Under the pieces are notes generated by a model. It searched no databases. It had not been told where the DNA came from and was given only the letters and a program-made list of their open reading frames with translations. A DNA stretch of 64,000 nt from positions 224,749,803 to 224,813,802 of the forward strand of contig OV884059.1 of the NCBI GenBank assembly GCA_930367215.1, in the 5' to 3' direction. The DNA comes from Pollenia angustigena. Taxonomy: Eukaryota > Arthropoda > Insecta > Diptera > Polleniidae. Positions 1-11,430 of the stretch are shown here, in pieces. Each line of letters starts with the position of its first letter. Positions within the stretch are counted from its first letter, which is position 1. The position numbers and the translations under genes were made by a program.

Positions 1-433
1 AAATAATTTTCATACATAAAATCAAAGTTAGCTGCACTTTGACTTAACTGCCCAAAATACATATTTTCTGTAATTAATCTTCAAAATCCTTGTTTACGTG
101 CATTTTGTATACCTGCATATTTTTCATATTTTTGGGCAGCTTTAAAATATTTTCATACAAAACATCAAAGTTAGCTGCGCACATAAATATATATGGTGGC
201 CACTTTTTCACATAAATATCCAATTTAAGTTGTTTATAAAAATTTAAATCGCAATTATTTTGTTTTTTTCCAGACATTTTTATGTTGTTTGTGAATTTTC
301 ATTGTTTTTGTTAATGTTTCTTTTATATGTTTTTTAGCTATAATCTTTTTGGCAACACTGGTTGAAACAGCTGACGCACGTTTCGTGTTTGGTTTCACTG
401 TCAAACATCTTCAGTTTGGTCTATAATTTAACC
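1..433. other. AT-rich DNA with a short direct repeat
   Basis: No gene seen. Two copies of a motif close to TTTTCATACA..ATCAAAGTTAGCTGC occur at about 7-36 and 151-178, and TGCCCAAAA (49-57) is mirrored by TTTTGGGCA (about 131-139), so a small fold-back repeat is possible. The stretch TTTTTTAGCTATA near 330-345 could be a decayed left end of the mariner-like element that follows. Confidence 0.4.
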
Positions 434-948
434 ATGAATCGTTTTACAAACGAACAACGCTTGCAAATGATTGAATTTTATTATCAAAATGCGTGCTCTG
501 TTAAGAAAGTTCATCGCGCGCTTCTTGTGTTCAGCGACGAAGCTAATTTTTGGCTCAATGGGTACGTTGATAGGCAGAACTGTCGATTTTGGAGTGAAGA
601 TCAGCCAGAAGCATTGCAAGAGCTACCAATGCATCCAGACAAAGTCACAGTTTGGTGCGGTGTATGGGCTGGTGGCATCATTGAACCGTACTTCTTCAAA
701 GATGATGCGAATCGTAACGTAACTGCGATTTAACGCCTTAAGACTATTTTTTGTGGGGCTATCTTAAAGCTCATGTCTATAAACACATGCCCGCTTCAAT
801 TGACGCATTGGAAGACAACATTGAAGCATTTATTCATGAGATACCGGCCGAAATGTTGGAAAGAGTATGCCAAAATTGGACTAAGCGGATGGACCATTTG
901 AGGCGCAGCCTTGGTCAGCATTTGCATGAAATAATCTTCAAACATTAA
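434..948 (+). pseudogene. mariner-like transposase, internally deleted and frameshifted
   Basis: Remnant of a Tc1/mariner-superfamily transposase, an enzyme that cuts and pastes DNA at TA sites. The first ATG is at 434; upstream codons only extend through non-ATG starts. An N-terminal helix-turn-helix part (NRFTNEQRLQMIEFY) runs to VKKVHRAL. It is then joined directly to a catalytic segment containing FSDEANFWLNG, whose Asp matches the first catalytic Asp, followed by a second segment with TVWCGVWAGG. About half of a ~345-residue protein is therefore missing from the middle. The frame stops at 731-733. The C-terminal part (FLWGYLKAHVY, then PAEMLERVCQNW, ending IIFKH) lies in another frame from about 745 to 948. 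A terminal-repeat-like end, TATAGCTCTTAAAAAATCAC, lies at about 1,034-1,053. The element is dead; family assignment is confident, subfamily is not. Confidence 0.85.
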
Positions 949-1105
949 TTATATGGACCGTACTATCGATTCAAATAAAGATTTCCTGCATTTTTCTGAA
1001 TTTTATGTGTTTTTTTTTTTTTTTTACTTTCCTATAGCTCTTAAAAAATCACCCATTATTAAAAAAACATGCATACATGTATAAAATTATCTGTTACTTC
1101 CCAGC

Positions 1106-1543
1106 TAGCATAGGATCCCTGCAGGAAATGTCACTAGTGAATCTGTACTGATTCACTATTGACACAGTCACCAGTACTAGTGACTTATTATACCCCAGGC
1201 AATGTTATTTACAATAGACATTTAACATGTGCGTGTCACTGGAAATCTACTACTGATGTTGGTAATACTGACTACGTACTGACTAGGTTGTTCCCTTGGA
1301 GACATATGTAGACATTGGAACCAGAGAATCGCTACTACATTTGTGTAAAAGAAGTCTACACTTTTTGTTAGAATACGAAATCATTACAATCTTTTTTTTT
1401 ATTATTTCTTAAATGTTTATTGGAATTGTACTTCTCAGTTGTAATGTAGTGTAGACACTTCGGTGACAATGTCCCCAATATAGTCGACAAAACTGGTGAC
1501 TTGGAGACACTTGCGCCCAGGTTTCCTTCAGGGATGTTTGTTA
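1106..1543. mobile_element. candidate MITE with 15-bp terminal inverted repeats
   Basis: ATCCCTGCAGGAAAT at 1,115-1,129 is matched in inverted orientation by GTTTCCTTCAGGGAT at 1,521-1,535 (13 of 15 positions identical), and weaker matching extends outward. Just inside the left end is a local inverted pair around CACTAGTG. No coding capacity is seen. Element limits and target duplication are not resolved, so this is a candidate non-autonomous DNA transposon. Confidence 0.5.
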
Positions 1544-1621
1544 GACGATAATGTTTAATATACAACTCCTAAAAGAATCTTGTGATGATTATCCGACGAG
1601 TAACAAAAACAAAAACATCTA

Positions 1622-2391
1622 AAGGTCCCATTAGCCGACCGTAAATGTAGAAATGTAAATGTAATGTAAACAGCTGATCGTTTCTGTTATATGGAAAGCA
1701 ATGCAAATGCTTAACTGACTGTAATGTCACTTAACCGTAACGTGCCAACCTGTAGAAAATAGAATTTCATTACGAGGTTACGTGACAGTTGTAGATAGTG
1801 ATGGGCTGCTTATATTTTAAATGCAATGCGGGAAAAATCACTCTTTTTGTTTGGTACTTTTTCAGTTATAATATCTGTGGACTTTTGACAAAATAAGTAA
1901 CAATCCATACATATTTTCATTTATACAAATATATGCTTAGATGTATAAAATTAACAAATGTATACATATCCGCAAACAAACAAAGTCTGGGTTTTAATGG
2001 TATCAAAACCTTGTTTAGGTGTATGCACACTTTGAAATTAATGTAAGAGCATGTGTACGAATATGATATAATACATATTTGTTTTTTGTAAATCTGTAAT
2101 AATAATATCAAATATTAAATTATTTATGTACATATTTATACATGCAAGACATACAGTTTTAATACTATTTAAATCACTTGGTACTTTTTCTGCAAAGCGG
2201 TCACTATTTCAACATTTTTAATTCTCATCACTGTGTGTGTTTTTTTATGTATACTAATCCTTTTTTGTTTTTGGTTGTGAAAAACAGCTGACACGTTCTT
2301 ACATGTTCTATAAGTGCATAAACGAGCTTACAGTACGTGACGGTACTTTACATTGCATTCAATTACATTTACGGTCGGCTAAAGCGGCCTT
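1622..2391. mobile_element. candidate non-autonomous DNA transposon, TIR TTAGCCGACCGTAAATGTA
   Basis: TTAGCCGACCGTAAATGTA at 1,631-1,649 is repeated inverted, as the complement of ACATTTACGGTCGGCTAA, at about 2,365-2,382. The match continues imperfectly inward (AATGTAA repeats on both sides) and outward (AAGGTCCC versus AAGGCCGC), giving an element of about 770 bp. No transposase is encoded. Superfamily is unassigned. Confidence 0.6.
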
Positions 2392-2624
2392 AAATCTTTT
2401 TTTAAGTTATTTTTTTTTTGACACGCTCGTCTTTAAATCTTGGAATGAATCTTTTGGGACTCTCCGTAAGAGTCGTATAACAATTACTGAGCTACCAAAA
2501 TAAGACCGTTTTTGAAGTATGAAAATGCTATTGCCAATACAATTTTAAATATAAATGCACAGTACAAGTGAATTTTAATACATTTGTCGTTATTCTAATG
2601 ATAAAACTACAAAAAAATATTTTT
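2392..2624. other. AT-rich spacer
   Basis: No gene or clear repeat recognised. The last part grades into the GGTACTTTTT array. Confidence 0.4.
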
Positions 2625-3880
2625 TTGGTAATTTTTCGTTCTTTGACTGGTACTTTTTGAAATTCCGATAATATTGAACCTAGAATAATAAAGTTCAATA
2701 TGCAATGTCCTGAGTGGATGAGAATCTATAAGAGCGAATTTTTTGGTCTTTTTTTTTATTAACAGGAACTTTTTGATTTTCCGTTAGTATTGGACCCAGA
2801 AAGATAACATTAAACATGCAAGGTCCTGAGTGAATGAGAATCTGTAAGAGGGGTTTTGTTCTTTAACTGGTACCTTTTTAATTTCCGCATTTATTGGATC
2901 TAGAAACATAAAATAAATAAAAGGTCCTGAGTGAAAGAGAATCTGTAAGAGGGATTTTTTGGGAACTTTTTCGTTCTCAAACTGGTACTTTTTTTAATTT
3001 AATATTTATTTTTGTGCAATAAGTAAAAAAAAGTAAATAATTGTCTGGTACTTTTACGAAATTCGGCCGTTTTAAGAAAAATTAAATAAAAATCATACAA
3101 CATTTGTAACTTATCTAAAAACTGCAAATGCATATTTGGTACTTTTTCGAAATTCGAACGTTTAAGGGATAACAATTGTACCTATGTTTGCTACTTTTTC
3201 AAAAGATTTCGCCATCTATTTATCTTTCATCTCAGAGCCTTAACGTCTGAAGCTAAAAGGTTGACATTTGGACCAGGGGTTGGCCTCTCGCCAAACGACC
3301 CTGCTAAGCTCATACCTCCTTAACTAAAAGAGATGAAAAACATTAACACTTATTGTTGTTCATTAGAAAAATTCGCTAACCTCATGTCTCCTTAACTAAA
3401 AGAGATACAAAAATTGAATACTTATTATTGTTTATTAAAAAAATAAACGGACAGTTTTCTGGTACTTTTGTGAGGTACGGCCTTTTTGGGGTGTAAAAGG
3501 GTAAATAAAAATTACACCACATTCTAGCTTATCTAAAAAATACAAAACAGATTTGGACCTGTTTTGAAATTCAAACGTTTAAGGTGTGAAAATCGTTCCT
3601 AATTTTGTTACTTTTTTTACAACATTTTTCTCCATCTATCTATATAATATAAAACTGTAATGTTACTGACTGACACATCCTAAGATCCTAAAGCTGACAT
3701 TTGGACCGGAGGCTGGCCTCTCGCCAACTCGATCCCGCTAACCTCAAAAATCCAAAACTAAAAGAGATACAAAAAATTTAACACTCAATATTGTTAATTA
3801 AAAAAATAAGAGGAGAGGTGTTTGGTACTTTTTCGAAATTTGGTCCTTTTGGGGAGTAAACGCGCAAAACCTGTACATAT
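2625..3880 (+). repeat. imperfect tandem array, GGTACTTTTT family (+ orientation)
   Basis: Monomers of roughly 100-130 bp start with GGTACTTTTT plus a TTCCG-type motif. They continue through ATTGGACCTAGAA and end near GTCCTGAGTGAATGAGAATC and TGTAAGAGGG. Later monomers change to a form with CTCTCGCCAA, AACTAAAAGAGAT and CATCTATTTATCTTTCATC. The same family lies in reverse orientation in each unit (about 10,741, 36,985 and 53,604). The segment ATCTATATAATATAAAACTG near 3,634-3,653 resembles the TC-initiated ends of Helitrons, but no hairpin plus CTRR end was located, so classification is open. Confidence 0.7.
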
Positions 3881-4521
3881 TTTGGAACCTTTTTGTCACG
3901 CCACCACTGTATGTACATTAGAGACACAACTTTTCTGGCCATCAATGCCCCAAGGGACTATATCTTATGGGCAATATAAGATAATACAACATATTTTTCA
4001 GTTCAATTTAAGCCAAACATTTTTTTTCTCAATTGGCGAAGTCCCTCACGCCCACCAAAGTTTTTTTCATCCTATGACAAAAACGTACTAAACTATAGGC
4101 TCCAACTACAACATTGAGATTTTTAATACATATATGGGGAGAAAAAAGTATCAAAAAGGATAATACGGGAAATTAACTTTCTTTCATTGCTTTTGTGTTC
4201 TACGAGTCGTACTTTTTGAATTTTCTTTATTGAACTTAAAAGCACAAAATTATAGGTGCAAAGTCCTGTGTCAATATCAACCTATGCGATAAAAAATGTT
4301 TGAACTATTTTGCTTAAACCTATTTACATATACTTAAGAATATAAATATGTTCATGAAAGAAAAGGCCTGATTTCAAAGTAGCGGGCAAAATGCTAGAAC
4401 TTAAACAAATTTAAACCTAGAAAAATAAGCTTTGGCATATAAATATGTCCACGATGGAAAAGGAGATGCTAACGAAGTAGCGGGTTAAATGCTAGTATGT
4501 AATAAAATTAAAAACACTTAA
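3881..4521. other. AT-rich DNA left of the piggyBac-like element
   Basis: No reading frame or RNA gene is supported. Two related stretches, near 4,335-4,390 and 4,435-4,490 (each with TAAATATGT followed by a GAAGTAGCGGG-like motif), form a weak direct repeat. The stretch ends with the TTAA target site at 4,518-4,521. Confidence 0.4.
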
Positions 4522-4719
4522 CCCTAACTTGGGCAGTATTTACATTTGTAAATATTAAATTTTTAAAATAGCTATAATTTTTACATTTTAGGTCCTATAA
4601 GTCTATGATTCGGACTCAGTGACTAATTTTTTATGCTTTTTCTGACAATAGAAACAAATTTTAAGAAATAACATAAAATTAACGGTTTTTTTTAAATTTT
4701 TGGTTTTTTCTTCCTAATC

Positions 4720-4743
4720 GGGCAGTATTTACAAATGTAAATA
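4720..4743 (+). repeat. internal copy of the piggyBac subterminal repeat
   Basis: GGGCAGTATTTAC followed by AAATGTAAATA duplicates the motif next to the left TIR (4,531-4,554) and, inverted, that near the right TIR (7,178-7,201). Its half TATTTACA..TGTAAATA is palindromic, as expected for a transposase-binding site. Function is inferred. Confidence 0.7.
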
Positions 4744-4854
4744 AACTAATTTTTTTGCGGTTTTTATAAAAGTTCAATTTATTTTGCTCATTAAATTATG
4801 TTTTTATAAGTTATAAAAATAAAAAAATATGTATGTATATAAAGAGTTAGAAAA

Positions 4855-6760
4855 TTAGTTGCTTGTACATTGTGTGCATTTTGTTTGCACTTTGCTGTGT
4901 TCGATGCAAGTTGTTTTTTTGCACTGGCCACACAGCTTGCGCGTTGAACGCTTTCTTTTGCTTTCCGCTTGATAGCAAATATAACATGCGCCTTTTACTC
5001 TTGAATGTCCCCGATCATCTTCATCTGGGACAAAATCATGTGCTGTTGCGCTATTTAGTGCATGAATTGAAGTACCCACAATACATTCAAGTGCACTCTT
5101 TGTGGGAAAATATGAAGTGACGCGAGAAATTTGGGATCTTCTCAGAATTGAAGGCATACACAATTGTTTTGCTAGTTGTTGCAAAAATAAACGACGCCCA
5201 TCTGTTGATTAAAATAATAAATTAAAAAGATTTCCATATTTTCACATGTTTTGTGAAAAATAATTACCATTTCTTGAGGCAAATTTTGACGGAAAATTTT
5301 CGGTATATATTATATAAGAAGCAAGTGCTGATATGTCCAGCATGTTGAAAACAACGGTTTGTTTTGCGTTGTGAAGAATACTGTCGTAGCATATGATCCA
5401 TTACATCAACACCTCCCTTCGTCTGGTTTTAAAACAAAATTATGTTTGGCTTTTGCTTTATATCTGAGATTGTATTGTCACATGGCATTGTAGAAAGTAA
5501 AACAACGGCTTTGTTCTTTTTAGGAACATAGGAGCAAATTGTTTTGTCTTCTCCATAGCCAAATATGCTCGAATGCTCTACTCTGTGAGATGAGGGCTTA
5601 AATTCCAAGGGCACGTATGGTTTATTTTTTTCAGCGTTCCAACTAGAGATAATCTGCAAGTGAAAGACTTGTGAAGAAGTTGTCGCATGTCAAATTTCTT
5701 CCTGTGTTTTTATAGTGTTCCACTAAATCTTTGACAACTCTCTCTCCTTGGTTTTTTTTTCTCTTTCGTTGCCTGATTTTCCAGTGTATATTTGTCCTGT
5801 TAGAGGGTAGTATGATTTTGCATCGCACACCCACCATAGCTTTATACCGTATTTCGCGGGCTTAGATGGAATGTATTGAGTGAACTTAGTTCGACCTCTA
5901 AAAGGGAAGAGTTGTTCATCAGAAATTGGAGCAGCCTTGTCTGTTACGGATCGGTTCTCTCTAGTATTTTGTTGATCAAAACGAATGAATCTTAAAATTG
6001 TCTTGAAACGTTTTGATGACATAGCTGCTCTGTACAAATGAAATGAATTTTTTTGCCTAAGTGCTTCAAGTCTCTCATGGTTGGCGTTATGGCTACCAAT
6101 TTCTAGCAATAAACCGAAGAATGTACAAAGCTCTTCTTCCGATACATCTTTCCAAATATATTTTCTGAAGGTGAAGTGAAACAAATTTCTGCGTAAAAAA
6201 AGATTCCAAAATATAGATATAATTTTAACTTACCCTGCATTGCCTGTACTTTTATCTAGGTCTTCGTATTCAGCTTTGCCTTTTCTGTTCGTATTTCTGC
6301 TTATAATTGACTGAATTGTCGGGTGCATTATAGCATAAAAAATTTCAGTTATGCTCATATTTTTTGTGTTTGGATTAGGACCAACAAAACGACTTTCACG
6401 GAATATGTTCTGTTTCCTCATCCTCTGAAAACCATGCGTAGAACGATTCCATTTGGTTCCATCTTTAGCAAGAAAATAGCTTCTTTCGCCAATGACTGGC
6501 ATATCTGCTGCTTCCATTTCATCGTCAGACTGAAAATCATTTTCTGAGTCTCCTCCGTGGCCAAGTTCAACTGGATGTGCCTCCACTTCTGTATCAGAAG
6601 CATTACCATTTAACTCGGTATATTGCATGGTCATATTGTTTTCGTCAGGTAGTACGGTCATATCGCCTTCGTCAGGTACAACACTAATTTCATTATCTGT
6701 TATTTATTCTTCTTCTGAATCGATTTGATTTACAAGATTTTCGAAATAATTCATTTGCAT
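4855..6760 (-). pseudogene. piggyBac-like transposase, three exons, multiply mutated
   Basis: Transposase for TTAA-directed cut-and-paste transposition. Exon 1 runs from the ATG at 6,760 to 6,234, an acidic N-terminal region. Intron 1 is 6,189-6,233 (GTAAGT..GCAG) and joins GG to A in frame. Exon 2 is 6,188-5,268, intron 2 is 5,202-5,267 (GTAATT..CAACAG), and exon 3 is 5,201-4,855. All three catalytic Asp positions are visible: SDEQL near 5,918-5,920, TCDNFFTS near 5,684, and GGVDVMD at 5,405-5,407. PSKPAKYGIK follows the first Asp, as in the family. The C-terminus carries a Cys-rich zinc-finger region (CYICYQ, LCGQCKKTTC, CTQC). Breaks: nonsense codons at 6,704-6,706 (codon 19) and 5,429-5,431, and frame changes near 5,755 (homopolymer), 5,645 and 5,355. 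Exon borders are inferred from frame continuity and splice consensus. Confidence 0.88.
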
Positions 6761-7240
6761 ATCGTAAGAAAGCCTACGATATTTAAAACATGGATGCTAG
6801 CGTCTAGTTATATTATAAAATACTTACCGGGACACTGATGAAACACTCAACACTTTAAATTTTTTATTATTATAAATTGCCATTTTTGCTAATAACTTGT
6901 TGCTCAATGCATACAAAACTTTACAATGCCACTCTTGAAGATTTTAAAGATCGACATTAGTTTCACATTATTGCAAAATAAAAATTACCGTTATTCCAAA
7001 CGCAAACGTACTAAAACCAAAATTTACTCTCTTTTTCTATCACACAATATTGAAATTTCAAAAACAGCAACAACAAGTAATGTAATTTACTTGGTTTTTC
7101 TTTGCAAATAGCAAAGAAAAGTAACGTTATCTCTAAGTGTCTTTCAAAATAAGTCAGAAAGCATATAAAAGTATACATATTTACAAATGTAAATACTGCC
7201 CGAATTCGTAGCAAAAAATTGGTGCCCAAGTTAGGGTTAA

Positions 7241-8223
7241 GTCAACTTAAGCCATTATTATTTATTGCCACAGATATATATTACTAGATGACCCGTGCGA
7301 ATATTTCGCACCGTTAGTTGTCATTTTTGTAACATAAAATGAAAATAATTAATAGAAATTTTAGTAACTTCAATACATTTTATAAAAAGTATAAAAATAT
7401 AAGAAATCATAATATATATCATAATATATATCATACATATTTACATACATACATACATATGTTTAAATGCTTTTATAATACTTCTTTGAATACAATGTTA
7501 GAGGTAATGACATGATCATCGTTAACTTTTTGCCCGTACGAATCCTTTATCAATGAAAATATTAATTTTTCAATTTCTAATTATTTTTCGTCATTAGTGT
7601 TAGAAATAAGCTTTAAAATGAGATATCATTCATTAAATTTGATGCGGTGGTATGGGAGATATTTGCAACCGACAAAAAAAAGTGCTTTAGAAATAATATA
7701 TATGATTAAATACAAAATATGAGTAAAAACAAAAACTATCATTGAAAACATAAAAGGCTATTCAACAGCTTTATCAGTAAATATTAAACACACTATTATA
7801 TGAATAATTTTCCTTAATTTCCAAACTGTTGGTCAAAATACCATTAGATTATGATCTGGGTTCAGAGTTGCTTTTATTATTAATTTGTATAAACGTAAAA
7901 ATGACAAAATAAAATTATAGAGATTGGCAGAAGTGATAAGTTATATTGTAAAATAGCTATATAAAAAGTTTTTACGATTAAAAAATGCTAAATAATGCTA
8001 AACAAATTTTACAAAAATGCTAAAAATAATGCTAAATGCTATTTGAAAAATTCGCTGCTACATCAAAAAAAATAATGCTAAATTTAGCAGAGAAAATACT
8101 AAAAGGGTCACACTGCACAGCACCACAAATGTGAAAATTTTCTACCACAAACCAATTTCATTTCACCATAGAACTTTGCTACCGTTTCACACACACCCTT
8201 AGAAGTAATATTATTTTTAAAAA
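7241..8223. other. AT-rich DNA with repeat fragments
   Basis: No gene is supported. CTAGATGACCCGTGCG with a mirrored TTCGCAC lies near 7,286-7,312. An ACATACATACATAC tract lies at about 7,440-7,460. Many AATGCTAAA-type motifs occur between 7,980 and 8,100 just before GGGTCACACTG, which looks like a subterminal repeat cluster of a DNA transposon. Confidence 0.4.
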
Positions 8224-8570
8224 TTTTCACAAATACAATTCGGATAAAGTGCTTATAGGTTATTGTAGCCCTGTTCATAGTCTTCATTTTCCATTAGGTT
8301 TGATTCCCTGAGATCGAAGGGTTTGGACACAGTGGCCATATCCCTCACACAGCACTTTCATGAGAATTTCCCTCTAAGTCAAATTTTCAAAAATGTATAC
8401 AAATTTCCACAAATACAATTTGGAAAAAGTGCCTATAGGTTATTGTAGCCCTGTCCATAGCCTTCATTTTCCATTAGGTTTGATTCCCTGAGATCGAAGT
8501 GTTTGGACACAGTGGCGATATCCCTCACACAGCACTTTCATGAGAATTTCACTCTAAGTCGTATTTTTTC
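8224..8570. repeat. tandem duplication of a 180-bp unit
   Basis: The stretch from 8,224 to 8,403 is repeated from 8,404 to 8,570 with few changes. Shared landmarks are TATAGGTTATTGTAGCCCTG, CATTAGGTTTGATTCCCTGA and CACAGCACTTTCATGAGAAT. No coding or terminal repeats are seen; it could be part of a satellite or of an unrecognised element. Confidence 0.8.
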
Positions 8571-8814
8571 AAAAATCATCAATTTTAATATAAAAAGACT
8601 AACTAAATATCTAATTAGTTTTAAATATTAAATAAAAATTATTAATCGTATAAATAGTCGTATTTTCTTTATAATCTGCATGCGATATTTTTTTAAATAT
8701 TTTTTATCGCATGGAATATTTTTTAAAAACGAATTTAACTTTTCATATTTATCTTCACACACGTACGTCCCTTGCTTGTATATAAGAAAAATTTTTCTTT
8801 TTTTCATTAATGAA

Positions 8815-9461
8815 TGAAGATGTAAATTATATACTGGTATATGTTGATGATATGATTGTTGCAAGTAAAAAAAAATTTTATAAAATTTATTGAAGAAATT
8901 TATAAAACGTTAAGTTCGAAATTTATTATGTCTAATTTTGCTCCTATTAAACTGTATCTTGGTATGGAAGTTACTCAGGATAAAGATTGTAATTTTTTAT
9001 TAAGTCAAGAACTTTATATTAACAAAAGAGTTAATGATTTTCAACTTCAAGACGCTAAATGCTCAGACCTTCCCTTAAGTCCTTCTTATAACAAAATTGT
9101 TGATTCAGAAAAATTGTTAGATAATAAGTTATATCAAAAGGCCATTGGATCTCTTTTATATTTGTCTGTTAATACAAGACTAGATATTACAGCAAGTGTA
9201 GCTATATTAGCACGGAAGACTCAATCACCAAGTAAAGAAGATTGGAATGAAATAAAAAGAGTTATAAAATACCTTAAAGGTTCAGCTTAATTATCATTAA
9301 AATTAAGTAGTCTTTCGAAGAATAATGATTTATATGGATATGTCGATGCTGATTGGGCTGAAAATAAAAATGATAGAAAATCACATAGTGGTTATGTGTT
9401 TTATTTAAATGGAGGCGTTATTAACTGGAGCTGCCGAAAACAAAGTTGTGTTTCTCTGTTA
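8815..9461 (+). pseudogene. Ty1/copia-type reverse transcriptase/RNase H fragment (copy A)
   Basis: Piece of a copia-type LTR-retrotransposon polyprotein. It opens with the RT active-site motif YVDD at 8,840-8,851. A frame change in the A-run at 8,867-8,875 leads into the RT thumb region (SNFAPIKLYLGMEVTQ) and a connection segment. A TAA at 9,288-9,290, shared by all copies, precedes the RNase H start (YGYVDADWAENKNDRKSHSG). The fragment stops at about 9,461 within CVSL, where foreign sequence beginning TAGGGTTGCCATACG takes over. It extends further upstream than copies B and C, whose homology begins only about 46 bp after the YVDD codons. Non-functional. Confidence 0.9.
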
Positions 9462-10715
9462 GGGTTGCCATACGTACTGTTTTAAGCAGTACATGTACTG
9501 ATTTTTTGCAACTGTACTGTTTTATGCACAACTTCCGAAACAGTACGCAAATGTACTGTTTTTTACACTTTGTACTGTTTTTTTGGTCCAGTCTACATAA
9601 AATCAAGATATTAAGAAAAACTCTGCTAAAAACATGTTTTTATAATATCCTAATATTTAACAGTACATAGCTTAAAAAAATTTCTTGTGTACCAAACTAA
9701 AAAGTTCTAAAATAATAAGATTTGTTACGCTGTGGTTATTATTTTCTCATAAATACACAGTAGAAATCTAATTATAATGGGTGGCTCGCAGCAGTAGTAT
9801 ATTTTCATGTTGTTTTTCTAAGACATATGATTTTATGGCTATCTCTTCCAATAGTAGACAAAACAAAAAAAATTAAAAAGACAAAAACAAAATCAATTTT
9901 TTTTTTTAATTAAATTTTTTTTAAATACTAAATAAATACTTATTCCAACACAATTATCTTTAATTTTTAGAACTTTTTTAATTTTCGGGCATGTTCTGGA
10001 AATCGAAATCACCGAATTCTCCGTGTTCAAAATTTATAAAAATACCCAATACCTTTGAGGACCACTTTTATACCTTTACTATTTTTGAAATAGGGAAAAG
10101 CTTCGTTCATTTTTTACACACATTTTATTGAAAATCTTCATCATTTTCAATTGCTCTTGATTGTTTTACTGAGTGAAAGTTTTGTGTTAAATTTTGTTAA
10201 AAACTTTTTTCTTACTATTTTCAGATTTTGTGAAATCAAAATAAACCAAACTATTTATTTGGATTTTATAGATTAATGGCCAATTTCATCAAGTTCAGGT
10301 ATAATTAACTATCATTATAAATGTCAAAAAAATTTATTTTTATACTTAGTGACAGTTAATTATATACGGTAAAATTGGCCGAATATGTTTAAAGAAAATC
10401 GTAGTAACACATTCAATGAGCTAGTTGTTTTAAGGTAAGTTGGCTTTTCTCCTTTCTTATATGGCTTACAGCAATGCTATGATTTTCCTGTCTTCACATT
10501 AAAAAAAAACCGAACGTTTAGGCCAAATGCTTCGTTTGTGGTGTTTGCTTTTTAAAGGTAAATTGAGTAATTTCGTATATTTATGAAATGCCATAAAATG
10601 GAAGTCATACCTTTGACGTTACACATGCAATTTTTTATATACATAATTGTTGTTGTATATTCAATCAAAAGTTTAAAATATTTTTAATAATTTAAATAAC
10701 TAGTTATGTTTTCGT
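9462..10715. mobile_element. DNA inserted in copia copy A, hAT-like left end with GTACTGTTTT repeats
   Basis: This stretch replaces the 3' part of the copia element found at 36,481-37,360 in copy B. It starts TAGGGTTGCCATACG, followed by at least five GTACTGTTTT-like motifs up to about 9,590, a pattern of subterminal repeats. No right end complementary to it and no transposase were found, so it is a truncated or composite insertion. Near 9,780-9,845 is a diverged stretch resembling the internal end of the MITE at 14,995-15,427. Confidence 0.5.
10278..10380. mobile_element. 103-bp fold-back MITE
   Basis: GGCCAATTTCATCAAG..GGTATAATTAACTATCA at the left is mirrored by TGACAGTTAATTATATACGG..AAATTGGCC at the right, so nearly the whole element is an imperfect hairpin. 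No coding capacity; target duplication not resolved. Confidence 0.6.
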
Positions 10716-10740
10716 CAAAAAATAATAAGTTTTAATGTTA

Positions 10741-11430
10741 TTCATCTCTTTTAGTTTAGGAGGTATGAGGTTAGCAGGATCGTTGGCGAGAGGCGTTTAG
10801 GCTCTGCGATGAAAGATAAATAGATGGCGAAAAAAATCTTTTGAAAAAGTAACAAACATAGGTACAATTTTTATCCCTTAAACGTTCGAATTTCGAAAAG
10901 TACCAAATATGCATTTGTATTTTTTGGATAAGTTACAAATGCTATATAATTTTAATTTAATTTTTATTAAAACGGCCGAATTTCGTTAAAGTACCAGACA
11001 ATTATTTATTTTTTTTTATTTATTGCACAAAAATAAATATTAAATTAAGAAGAGTACCAGTTTATAAAAAAGTACCAGTTAGAGAACGAAAAAGTACCAA
11101 AAAATCCCTCTTACGGATTCTCTTTCACTCAGGACCTATATTCATTTTATGTTTCTAGATCCAATAAATGCGGAAATTAAAATTGGTACCAGTTAGAGAA
11201 CAAAATAGTACCAAAACCCCTCTTACAGATTCTAATTCACTGAGAACCTTTCATGTTTAATTTTATCTTTCTGCGTCCAATACTAACGGAAAATCGAAAA
11301 GTACCTGTAAATGAATAAAAAAAGTACCAAAAAGTTCCCTCTTGTAGATTCTCATCCACTCAGGACATTGTATGTTGAATTTTATTATTCTAGGTTCAAT
11401 ATTAACGGAAATTCAAAATGTACTTTCGTT
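10741..11430 (-). repeat. GGTAC-family tandem array, reverse orientation (copy A)
   Basis: Complement of the array at 2,625-3,880: AGTACCAGTTAGAGAACGAA, CTCAGGACCT and CCTCTTACAGATTC motifs recur at about 100-bp spacing. Copies B (36,985-38,075) and C (53,604-54,695) are longer on the left and include the TGTCAGTCAGTAACATTATA end segment absent here. Confidence 0.7.

Larger units (their letters stand above)
4522..7236 (-). mobile_element. piggyBac-like DNA transposon with TTAA target duplication
   Basis: The element is bounded by TTAA at 4,518-4,521 and 7,237-7,240, the signature target duplication of the piggyBac superfamily. Its terminal inverted repeats are perfect over 14 bp, CCCTAACTTGGGCA at the left and its complement at the right. 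A 24-bp subterminal motif beginning GGGCAGTATTTAC occurs at 4,531-4,554 and 4,720-4,743, and inverted at 7,178-7,201. The transposase lies on the minus strand. Length 2,715 bp is normal for the superfamily. Ends look mobilisable, but the transposase is mutated. Confidence 0.93.

Noticed and set aside
6323..7229. Frames around the piggyBac 5' region on both strands
   Set aside because: Shadows of exon 1 or AT-rich subterminal DNA without domains.
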